Origin: Spongospora subterranea f. sp. subterranea
Taxonomy: Eukaryota > Endomyxa: Phytomyxea > Phytomyxea > Plasmodiophorida
NCBI GenBank assembly: GCA_049724395.1
Contig: JAUGWO010000023.1
Location: 124,001-188,000, forward strand
Length of the DNA stretch: 64,000 bases
Direction of reading: 5' to 3'
Part shown: one piece after another, positions 53,870-64,000 of the stretch
Layout of the letters: each line of letters opens with the position of its first letter
Position numbering within the stretch: the stretch's first letter is position 1
Translations under genes and position numbers: made by a program
The notes under the pieces: generated by a model
Told to the model about the DNA's origin: nothing
Databases searched by the model: none
The model's input: only the letters and a program-made list of their open reading frames with translations

Positions 53870-56800
53870 CTAGTCGCGATAATATCGAACAATGCAAACC
53901 TGTTCTGTTAAATATCGGGTCCATAAGTTTTCCTCTTCTTGAGGGTGCGTCTCTATTTGCACTTGATTTTGTGGAAGCCTTTTAGTAACTGGTGGATGCT
54001 CTTCGAAGAATATAGAATATCTTGATAATTTATCATCAGGTTCATCATTAACACTTTCAGCCCAAGTCCCAGTTTCAGCCCAAGAATCTGAAATCTGCGG
54101 GTTCGTCGAGAAAGTATTAGCATCTAAACTTTGGTCTTGTTGGGCATCCATTAAGTTGTCGCCCTCCGCCTCAACCAGAATTTCCCGCGAATTCTTGTTC
54201 GCAACGGTGTTGGCAATGCAGAGATTTATAGCTTCTATCCAGTCCTTCTTTTCTTTTTCAGAAGACGCTCCGATTAGTAAAGCTTTCGCGCTTTCCATGA
54301 TCCGAACTTGAAACGAATTCGGATATTTCTCTCGGGTGTTGCGGATCAATTCACACTTTTGAAGAGAGAGTTGTCGGCGTAACTTGAACCCATTTGTTAC
54401 CTTCTCAGAATATATAAGGGCGTCCGAAAACAGATGAAACGCAAGATGCTCCATCTTGCCACGTCGGTCGAATTTATTCAGCATCCCCCATCTGATAAAG
54501 ACGCGATTAGGAACAGCTAGGAGCACGCCGCTGCTGCCACCCGCGTCGAACATAGCCTCTATGCTTTTGAGAGTTTCGTAGCTGGCCTGAAGAATCTCGA
54601 ATTAGGGTCCTACAAAGCTACATGAACGATCTAACCCTCATTTCAATAATATCGCTCATTCGTTTCCACGTATCGCAGAAGTTGTCATGAGCTTTACACA
54701 AGGTGTCCCATGCTTCGGTATTTTCCGAAACGTCATCGTGCTGGGTGAGGTCTTTGAGCCGTTGTGTCTGCGAAATATACACAGGAATCCTTTGCACCGG
54801 TTTAAGAAGGAGTTTGACGAGGACAGTGACAGCTCCTGACGTGATCCCCGCCAACTTAGCGCATTCAGAGATGCGAGCGTTCAGTTGTTGGTCATCAAAG
54901 GCAGTAACCGCTTCCTATGCAAGACATAAAACATTAGACATTGTTTACAAGAGTTGTCATACTCACGCCATAATGCTTGACATAAACATTGTATGGTCGC
55001 CTTGACAGTTCCGAAAACATCAGTAATGTGCGATATACTGAAACGTCTTCTTTTAGCTGTGACTCTAGCTTCATATGAATCGTTTTCAAGTTCTCTATCG
55101 TATCGAATACAATGGCTACACTTGAAGGTAGAGCTGAGCAAGCCATCTGATCACTTATCGTTTCAGTACGAAATAGTTATATACACACGACAATAGTACG
55201 TACATCTTCAAGAAGTGGTCTCGCAAATATTTTATCCACCTCAACCAAATGCGTTATGTAAGCCGTTTCCAAACTCTCCAGATGCGATTTCACTTCCTCT
55301 ACTGACTTTGGGGGGCCTTGGGCAGGTATAACAACAAGAGGTGAAACAACGGCCGAATTTGTTCCTGCATTTGATAGACTATCCGACGGAACGCGGCCGT
55401 GTTGCTGCATCCATCCTCGAACGTCTTGAAGCAATCCTGCTTTAATTGTATCGGACTCGACATCAAGGTCTGCGGAATTTGATCGGGAACTCGCTCTAGC
55501 TGCCGACATTGCTGCAATCTTGGAAGTAATATGACTGTACACTTTTCTCGATGGGCTTGCTAGACGAAGAAGACGAGATACTTTAGATGATTCCGATGCA
55601 TTTTGGGGCTCAACATGAAGCGGAATTCCGTGGTTATTATCTTCATTCTCGGTTGCACCGGAATATTCCGCGTTGGGCGATACGATAGCAACTTTAACTT
55701 TGAGTTCTTCCAAAGCTAGTGCTAAATGGTTTCGCAATTCTTTTTGAGGACTGCTCAATTGATCTGCGTTGAGGGATTGTTCATCGTTGACGTCCATGCT
55801 TTCTGTGTCAAACATAGTGGTCGATTTGGACCTGTCGTGTTGCACTCCGGTGCTATCAGGTTGACAACAGAAGTGACAAGTACGAACTGACTTCGATCCT
55901 GACTTGCTGGATTTTGTAGAGCAATGCTGACATACCTAAATGCATCGATAAGCGTAAAGGATATGCTCTCTTAAGTTGATGATTACAGAGTGACCGCAAC
56001 TATTACAGTTTCGTGCTCGTAGCAGCATGGTGAACCGTGTTCCGCAAACTGAACAGAAATCGCTGCTTGTCATTACTGGAGCTGCTGTCGACGGCATCGA
56101 CATATCCGTTTTTGTCAAACGATACTTTTGACAGGCCTCACTCATAGCGAGAAACCAATCATCTGCTTCGGTTTTATCATCAGCGCACACCAAAAAAGAT
56201 TTTTCCTGTTTGGTAAAAGCAATGAGAAACACCAATAGGTATCGATAAAGCATTCTTTCACAATACAGGTGTTTGGATAACCCAGCCATTTAGACCCTTT
56301 TTTGTAAGTTGAAAATGTTCTCTTGAGAGGGTGCATACATCGAGGCTGATCGATCTGTCTCCGTATCGAAGCTGATCCGCAAATAACATGAAAGTATGTT
56401 TTCTACAATTCCCGTTCCGATCTATCTTTGACAACGTCGCTGTCTTCAAGAGATGGTGCCCGGTCTTGAGAAGCTCTGCTCCCCCTCTATGAGTTGCAGC
56501 TGATTTGAGCATATCATCCCGTATCTCCCTCTCACGTATAGCCTCATTGATTGCTGTCGCAGCCTCCTATATCAACGAACCTCAGCATAAAGGATGTGAA
56601 TTCGATAAGTACTAGCAAACCTCAACTTTGATAAGTGCCTCATCAAGCTCCGCATTTCGTTCGGTGGTTTTCCGTTGGAGTTCGCGCAAAAGAAGACAAT
56701 ATCTCGGTATCCTTTGTATGGGCATAATCCCTAGAGAAAACATATTCTGATTTTGGGAACGTGGATCAGCTTGTAGATCGCGCAGCACTTGCTCAAGCAA

Positions 56801-59083
56801 CTCGTTTTTTACACTGAGTGCTTTACAGGCGTGCCCGTAATGTTTCGCGTATTGAATATATACCGGGAAAAGCTTAACGTAGTGCACGAATAGTGAAGCA
56901 ATTGCAGTTATATCTGCACGGCCGTCTCCATTACTGATCAATTGTTCTAGGTCAGAAAGCAGCGTCGTATTTAGCGATAATACTTGTTCGACGTTGCTGA
57001 AAAACATTGCAACACGGGCGTCATTCATGATGGTGGCTAACCCAGACTCGGCCGATATTGTTTCGATATATACGTTCAGAAGTATTTGAAGACTAGAAAT
57101 GTACGAACGCTCGGATGACAGTATTTCCAATGCGATCTGCGCGGTGATGTTCCCTGGCGAAACTTCAGGGTTCGAAACTGTCGCTCCTGATCCCGGTCCG
57201 GCATCGTGTTGCTCTGACGGTTGCGCCAAAATTGATTCGATGTCGCTTTTGGATTTTAGCGCTGCCACTGAACCTGCAATAACTCGAGGAGGAGCAGTTT
57301 TTCGTTTGACAACGGGGGAAACAGAAGCTTCAGGTTTCACTGGCGGAGGTTCTGGAATTGCCGCCGAACTTGTTTTACGCACTAGGAAGCGCTGAGAGTT
57401 GCCTCGACATGGAACAATACAACTTTCAGGAGTATGGTGGATATGATCAGATGGCGATGCATCAATACTGGGCTCGGTTCTAATGCTATCTTCAGCGTGC
57501 CCATTCACATGTTCATCAGCTCGAACATCGCCCATCAACAACAGCTTGTTTTTTGGGTCGCCTGTATCAACACTTTCGTCGTCAGTATTTCGCTGACAAG
57601 TCTCTCCGTTATCCTGATTCAGGTCTGCGTCAACAGCTGTAGGAGGAATGTCGCTTTTTACCATTGGGGACCCACTATCATTCACGTCTAGCTTCTTTGA
57701 AACTCTAGGGTTCAAAATAACTGGTTGTGGATTGATCGCCGAATGGGCATGTAAAAAATTATCGTGTCTCAATGCATTCACCGGAACTGAGCCTTTAGTT
57801 TTGCGCTTGAGCTGCTGCTGAAGAAAGACTTGCGCCGACGGTGTCGCTTGTGAATTTGAACGTGAACGTTCCTCAGCAACCAAATACCCATGCTCGGATG
57901 CATTCCGTTTGTCGTTGGAGCTAGTCACAATGGGCTTCGACAGCAATGACGGATCTTCCTTTGCTGACGATCGATATGATGAAGGATCGACCCGAATGCG
58001 AGCAGTCACCACTGGGGTAACGTCAACCGCGCCACTAACGACGATGGTATCGTGTTTGGACCCAGTGACGTCATGAACCATAACGTTATCGGTGCCAGTT
58101 TGAGCATGACTGTTAACGGGTAGATCGGCACACACAACAGTGGTCACTGCATTCTTATGTGGTTCTAAGATCGGCTGATCTAAAGCAGTCTCCTTGTCAT
58201 TTGAAACGACAGCGGGTGATGGAGTTTCTGGCCCATTCCGCTTCGGAATCGGGGTTGTTGAAGCTCGCTTTCCGAAATCCCGATGTTTGATCAGCGTTGC
58301 CCTTGAACTTCCTGTCCCGCTGACGGCTGCAGTTCCATCAGGCCCCTCCTGCAATGACGGGGAAACTGTCTGAGCACTTTGTACAGATGTAAATTGAGAG
58401 TGTCCAACGTGCGACTTTGGACTTCCTTTGTAGGTTAAATTAACAGAAATCAATCTAGAATTATGAAAGGTTTACTTCTAAAGTTACCACATTTTATAAA
58501 CCTGCCAAAAAATGCCAATGCGACAGAAGAACCGCTAACTGACCTGAAGTTTTGAATGTTGATCATTTCCTGATCGTACATTCGGATTTAACGCTGCATA
58601 TGAGAAACCTTTAGGCTTTTTCGGGGATGTCGAAGGTGAGATCGATTCTTTCGCAGAGCAAACCACTGTCTCGGTATTGCTGTGATTTTCAAGAACGTGC
58701 TTTGTTTGGTCCACAACCGGGTGTTTTGAACTGTTCAATTTCTTGGCTAATTCAATCTGGACCTCCGAATTTTTTTCATATTTGTCGCCATTGCTTCGAT
58801 TTGTTTCAGTTGATATGGCTTGTGCATATGTTTTTCGAGCTAGTGACTCTTTAGAAAGTATCTCAGCGGGATCTTCCCAGCTGGATATCCCGGTAGTTTC
58901 ATTATACCAATACGAGGAGTTGCTTCCTTGATCGTACCGACGTGTCCATCCGGTGGACTGCTCTTGATCTGTTAGCTCTGGCGGTTTGTCCCATGTAGTT
59001 TCGTTGGTTTCGTCGTTGAAATAATAGGTCTGCTGGGATTGCGCATCAACACATGCGCTCCATCTCCTCGCAGCAGTGGTCAT
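53870..59083 (-). CDS. Rho guanine-nucleotide exchange factor: WW-WW-DH-PH-FYVE-DH-PH
   Basis: It starts at 59083 (MTTAARRWSACVDAQSQQTY). WW1 is QTYYFNDETNETTWDKPPEL and WW2 is SSYWYNETTGISSWEDPAE. A long Ser/Thr/Pro-rich linker with PxxP motifs (PEPPPVKPEASVSPVVKRK region) runs to about 57190. DH1: ALEILSSERSYISSLQILLN with MPIQRIPRYCLLLRELQ. PH1 follows at 56100-56510. FYVE: FCSVCGTRFTMLLRARNCNS joined by an intron to VCQHCSTKSSK...RTCHFC. DH2: LESLETAYITHLVEVDKIFA with LLLKPVQRIPVYISQTQ. PH2: WGMLNKFDRRGKMEHLAFHL, then AKALLIGASSEKEKKDWIEA. The FYVE finger lacks the R(R/K)HHCR pocket. FGD-family proteins have DH-PH-FYVE-PH; a second DH-PH is extra. Targets are Rho GTPases at endosomal or plasma membranes. 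Confidence 0.85.
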
Positions 59084-59989
59084 TGACAATTCTGCTCGTT
59101 AATCTAAGGTTCTTCTGGGCCAATAGTTCTACAGAATCATGTAACTTTAGAGCTAGACAAAGAGTTTTCAGACACGCGAACGGCTGGGGCTTGATATAGG
59201 AGATATTTATCGAAACTTGAGGAAGAGGGATGTTTGCTTAGCCGTACTACAAACGGCCCCAACAAGCGTCTTGCTCGCAAACAAAAAATACTACCGGTTA
59301 ATCGGAAAGGGTGGCGTATGGAGCAGTTCAACAAACGAGTACTGAGGACGCACAATGACACCAGAATATTGGAATTATCGACAGGAAACACTGGATAGAT
59401 CTCCAGATGGTTAAACACGGGGAGGCACTTGCCCATGAAATAAATCCCGTCGGATTCTATCATTGTTGTGAAAGGCTCTTCGGACGAGACCACCTTCAAA
59501 AACGTGATCAAAGTTGGGTTCTTGTTAAGTGACAGTTGGTCCTGGCCATCGCGATTTTGGCTGCTCTCTCTCTCTCTCTCTCTCTCTCCAGATCTGATTG
59601 AGTTTTGGGCGACCTTAGCGATGTCATCCAGCGTTGCTATGCGAACCAGCAGTTTATTTCGGTGAAGGAAACTTGAAGGTACTGGAACTCTTCTCCGACT
59701 TGCTGGCTTCCTCGTGGCAAATAATCATATTCCTTTGCCAGCAATACCCAGAACTACAGCGGATCAGTTATCATTCTTGCACACGTCGATTGCAGCGGCT
59801 AAGCGAAACGGAACGGAAAGGGGAAATACCTGTCACATCTTTGTCGATGGGCAAAAATTGTCATTAACGGACAGCGGAGCAACGGCGTATACATTATTCG
59901 AAACACTTCAATTGGAGAAAGTGTATCAGGCGAAAGCAGACGTACAGGATGACGCGGTCACGTCAATATGGAAACTCTTCGGAAGATGA
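59084..59989. other. intergenic with a CT microsatellite and unassigned frames
   Basis: A pure CT run lies at 59564-59588. A minus-strand frame at 59137-59511 (125 residues) and a plus-strand frame at 59714-59989 (ending SIWKLFGR) are open, but neither matches a family I know. The second lies directly against the Copia fossil and may belong to it. Confidence 0.35.
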
Positions 59990-60721
59990 GCGTTGTCCGA
60001 GAAATCTGAACAGCTAAAAGAGCTTCAAGCGTTCCGTGCGATCATGAGGAGGCGGTGGGAAACGAATAGCGGCGATAGAGATGGTGAGAGTCGAAATTTT
60101 CTGAAGATGAGGGGATCTTGTGGCAACGGATCGCACAGAGGAATCCTGAACAAAATAGACGTATGAATCGGGCGATCGTAGAAATGGCGCGATGTCTGTT
60201 GCTTGACGCCGGATTAACGACCTCTTATCGGTAATACGCGGGCCGGTTGGTGCCTACATCAGGAACAGAACAGCAACAAAGGTCAATGTAAACGAGAAGT
60301 CGCCCCTATGAACTTATTCACAAAGCAACCACGTTTAGCAGGTGTGCCATTTCGATCACTTTGGCAGGTTCACGTTCCAGACTCACATCGACGCATGTTC
60401 GATGGATTTGCGGATGGAGCTACGACGTATGTGTTTGGAGACTTGAAGACGTCAATAAGGTTTATATCAATAGACGTGAAATTGAAGGAGGCTCACACAA
60501 CTTTAGTTGAGATGCCATCGGATGACTACGAGGATAAAAATTCCTGCTGGCAAGTGCTGTCAAAGGTCACTTTTCTCAAGGCCACCAACTCGAGTGTGAA
60601 GATGCAAGGCAACGACGAGATTGCACCCACCGAGAAAAGAAGCCGGCAGGAAGCACGAGCAATCGAGATACGTAATTTCGTATGTCAGAAGCCCTATTCA
60701 CCACGACCTAACGCAATCTGA
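59990..60721 (+). mobile_element. Ty1/Copia LTR-retrotransposon fossil, integrase region
   Basis: Scattered frames carry Copia pol landmarks: MNRAIVEMARCLLLDAG (end of the integrase core) and VHVPDSHRRMFDGFADGA (the stretch after integrase). There is no long terminal repeat, and no reverse transcriptase or RNase H was recognised. It is a fragment, broken in several places, so it is probably an old insertion. Confidence 0.65.
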
Positions 60722-61522
60722 AACTGCAACCTACTCAGACCTAGCGGACTGAACATATTCGATCGTGTCCTAATCTAACCAAGGAAACGGAGCGCTGAAT
60801 CGTTGAAGCTACAGCTTCCGATGATGGCTCACTCGAAAAATGAATAATTTGTTTTTAACTTTTGACAATTTAAATTCGGTGATGCTAAAAAAGTCATTTT
60901 GACTCCAATTACGGTAAGAGTCATTTCATTTTTTCAAAGGTGGATTTTTAGCATTCCCAACCAATAAAATGCCAAAAGTTAAATAAGGACCAATGATCCA
61001 GATGTTGAGTGTATGCTTAATTGTTGGGGCCAAAAACTGGATAGGTTAATCAAACGGGTGTGTCAAGTCAATTCACCATTGGCTTATGGTTGCAAAAGGA
61101 CGTTGATTACAGCAATAAAATTTGAAGAACCTGTTCAATTGCCAGGCGGGCCATGAATGATGGATAAGAAACCCAATCATCGGTTGCATTTCAGCAGTTT
61201 CACCCACTCGTTCAATTTTCTATAATCCTAACATTCAATTTACTCATTAACAAGTAGCAGCATATGGGCTATGGCAATTTACAAGTCTTGTGAGGTTTGA
61301 TGCTGAATTATTTATTATTATTATCAAATTCCGATCATGATTGATGGGGTATGGTGCCTTGATTGTTTCCTTGACGAACTATCAAGCAAAATTATGGCAA
61401 CAAGATCGGCCGTACAGGTGATATCATTTCACTGAATCCTCAAAGTAATATCTCGGCTGTTTATTGCCCCCAGCATATTATAGTTCTCTGTCTGGGGAAT
61501 ACACCGCCCGTGCAAGTTATGT
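60722..61522. other. intergenic upstream of the RasGEF
   Basis: About 800 bp, AT-rich, with a TTATTATTATTAT run near 61311-61323. No gene or clear element seen. Confidence 0.4.
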
Positions 61523-63994
61523 ATGATGAGCGACAATTCTGCAGCAGAACGCAGTGACAAAACTGGAACAATTAGCGAGATTCAGCTACGGAAACAATTA
61601 TCAAGAGAGAGCCATCGACGGTGGTTGTTGCTGCAGCGATTGAACGTGCTTGAAAAACAGAATCTCGACATAAAATCGAAGGCATTGTCAATATGTCAGA
61701 ATATCAAAGATTCGCCATCCGGTACTGCACCGGATAAACTCAAAGTCGACCGTCTTCGTCCAAGATTAACCCAACATAGTTCGAGAATAAGGAGGTCCTC
61801 ATGCAATACTTCGGAAGATTGGAAAGCCATGGCCACCCACTGCTTAGCATTAGCGAAATCCAACGCTAGCATCCGTATCGTTCTATCAAGCATGTTGGAA
61901 GAAAAACAGGTCAAAAATCTAATGCGAACGGTTGCGATGAATCTGAGAACGAAATGCAGGTGATTGATTGTCGGCTACGGCGATTGAGTGAATCCGATTC
62001 CCAACTGTTGGCCAATTACATACGCAAGCTGAGCAGTGGTCGACCTTCTCAGGAAATGCCGATTCACTTACAATTAGCATCAGATCAGATAGTGAGACGG
62101 TTTAGCGCCTCAGGGATTTCACTTGGCCCATGTAGGCTGGTTCAATCCAAACGGGACTTCGACTAAATACTTATTCGCGTTCAGTGAAATGGAGAATCGA
62201 ATCACCTGAGCTAGCGGATCTGATTCGCTCGTCGGAAGCGCTTCAGATGTCTGACGTAATGCGATATATTGAACTGAGCCAATGGCATGATTCCAAGCAG
62301 CATGCCGTGTCGTCAGTTTCTTGCACCGACTCGGATCCAGCAACCATTCGCAATCTAGGGTTTTCTCTCGCGCTAAACTCAAGGCTGGTGTATATCTTTG
62401 ACGAACCGGTACCACTTTTCATGTCGCTGATCATCAGCAAAACAGTGATTCTAGAACGTCGTAGGACTCGAAGAAAAATGTCGGATATGTAGTCGATACC
62501 TCAACTGGAAGAACGCTCATCAAAAGCGCAACAATGAGCAAGCTTATTGAGAAACTCATAGATCCTGTTCGTCCCGTTGATCGCCAGGTTCAGTGGACGC
62601 TGCTCATTACTCATCCGATGGTGATGTCGTCAATCGATATTATACTGGAGCTCCTCGTGCAACGATGCAATATTCCGTATCCGCCCAATATGACCCCAAA
62701 TGAACTGGCGCGATTTAGCAAAACCATTATCGCCCCGATCCAACACAGGTGCTTGACCATTTGGGGTGATTGGCTGGAACAGTTTCCTAGTGACATTATC
62801 GACAACGATGAAGGTCAGTCGCTGTTGTATTGGCTTCTTCAGCTTCCACTGAGATCATGATTGACAGTCGTGTCGATGTTGGAGCAACAGCTGAACGATA
62901 TGGCCGAATCGGGTGAAATTTGGGTGAAAGACCCTGTTAATTCCCTAATCGAACTAATTGCGGAAAAACGTCGAAAAACTGGTCATCAAGAAGGGCCGGT
63001 ACTACCGTTGCCGGAATCGTCGTTAGTTGGACCACTCTCGAACGGAAGATCAGATTGCTGACAATACACATGCATCAGATCTGAAGGAGCCAATCTTGCC
63101 TTTTCTGACATATCAGATGAGACCTTCGTTCAAACTATCTGCTTAGAGGATTATAAAGTGTTTAAAGCGATTACAGCCCGAGAGTTCTTGAGTCAGACCT
63201 GGTCCAAAGGACAAAGCAAAGCTCCGAACATTATGGGAATGATTTCGAGATTCAACAAGATGACGTTCTTCGTGCAGAATCAAATATTGCGTCAAGAGCT
63301 TCTTCCGAAACGAATAACCGTTTTGAAGCGGTTTATTCTTTTAGCGAAAGTGTGTCTCACTATTTGCCATTTTTGAATTCAGTTCCTCGTTAACGTATAC
63401 GTACAGGAATTCCGACTTCGCAAGAATTACAATGCGGTATTTGCGATATACGCCAGTCTCAACGCTAACGCTATCCATCGTCTAAAACATACATGGGAGG
63501 TAACTGCTTAATTAGATCACCCTTGTTTTCTGGAATAATTCTGACCATAACGCAGGGACTGCCAATCAAACATCGATCCTCTTTTGACGATCTAAAGAAA
63601 CTGTTTAGCGTTGTAAACAACTGCAAAGCATTGCGAGCAGAGATGAAAATGGTGGTTCCTCCCTGTATACCTCATTTAGGTTTGTATTTTAAAACACAGT
63701 TTTTCTTGCCGTTCATCCGACATGTTCAAAATAGGATTAACTTTACAAGATTTAACGTTTATCGGGGATGGTAATCCGGATTTCGTCATGCACGGGATGA
63801 TCAACATGCAGAAATTGGCCATGATAGCGGACCGCATTCAATGGGTTCGGGATTGCCAAAAGGTTCCGTACAACACCGAATCGGTACCCAAGACCGACAT
63901 CAGGAAGTTTCTCGATCAGGAGTCGGTTGTTATGGACGAGGAGACATTATGGCAGCTTTCCCAGATGATCGAACCTCGACAAACTAAAACTTGA
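61523..63994 (+). CDS. Ras guanine-nucleotide exchange factor (RasGEF_N and CDC25 domains)
   Basis: It starts at 61523 (MMSDNSAAERSDKTGTISE). An N-terminal coiled-coil region comes first. A RasGEF_N domain starts near 62500: TMSKLIEKLIDPVRPVDRQV, then NELARFSKTIIAPIQHRC. The CDC25 domain is spread over several exons from 63150: FKAITAREFLSQTWSKG, APNIMGMISRFNKMTFFVQN, RITVLKRFILLAK, YASLNANAIHRLKHTWE, HRSSFDDLKKLFSVVNNCK, and LQDLTFIGDGNPDF...INMQKLAMIADRIQ with LWQLSQMIEPR at the C-terminus. It ends at 63994. CDC25 domains load GTP on Ras or Rap at membranes. Exon joins in the 61960-62500 part were not all settled. Confidence 0.85.
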
Positions 63995-64000
63995 TAGAAG

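Overview
The window is eukaryotic nuclear DNA: almost every gene is split by short GT-AG introns, mostly about 38-67 nt, and intergenic gaps are often only a few hundred bases. The gene set points to a cilium-bearing protist or zoosporic early-branching fungus on the opisthokont side of the tree. The evidence is CEP70 and CFAP210 (basal body and axoneme), a Pumilio with a fungal-looking N-terminus, FANCI, an AASDH-type enzyme, a WW/DH/PH/FYVE Rho exchange factor, a RasGEF and a plant/protist-type EF-hand Na/Ca exchanger. I cannot name the species from this.

Layout. 0-5 kb: a MORN-SAM protein (5' end outside the window), the ESCRT-I subunit VPS37, and a secreted, probably GPI-anchored protein. 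5-12.6 kb: three same-strand genes, CEP70, AASDH (adenylation/carrier/beta-propeller) and CFAP210. 12.6-15.1 kb: a locus whose coding strand I could not settle, an amidinotransferase (CtlX/DDAH-like) with about six exons, and a small unknown gene. 15.4-22.9 kb, minus strand: Pumilio, the rRNA-processing factor RRP1 and the splicing factor SLU7. 23.1-26.3 kb: a complete-looking DNA transposon with 30-bp inverted repeats and TA ends, carrying a pogo/DDE_1 transposase and an OTU-type cysteine protease. 26.4-31 kb: a 7-TM (GOST/Lung_7-TM-like) protein and a SAM-domain protein. 30.8-36.3 kb: FANCI and a small unknown gene. 36.9-44.2 kb, minus strand: an MKP1-like phosphatase with gelsolin repeats, a GRF-GRF-SNF2-RING translocase and an F-box/LRR protein. 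44.7-45.7 kb: a small acidic protein, a tRNA-Lys gene and ATG8.

46-50 kb is an accessory island bounded by an inverted repeat. Each arm holds a tRNA-Leu(UAA)/tRNA-Lys(UUU) pair, and between the arms lie a mariner-like remnant and the 3' part of a non-LTR retrotransposon with a C-terminal nuclease-like domain. 50.8-59.1 kb: acyl-CoA-binding protein, an NCL-type EF-hand exchanger and the seven-domain Rho exchange factor. 60-60.7 kb is a broken Ty1/Copia fossil, and 61.5-64 kb is a RasGEF.

The host genes are mostly unconnected housekeeping, DNA-repair, membrane-traffic and signalling genes. Two small themes stand out: ciliary genes at 5-12.6 kb, and small-GTPase or calcium signalling at 51-64 kb. 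The most unusual items are the OTU-carrying transposon with its ladder of palindromes, the tRNA-pair inverted repeat around a LINE, and a FANCI that keeps its SQ cluster but, by my alignment, lacks the mono-ubiquitinated lysine.
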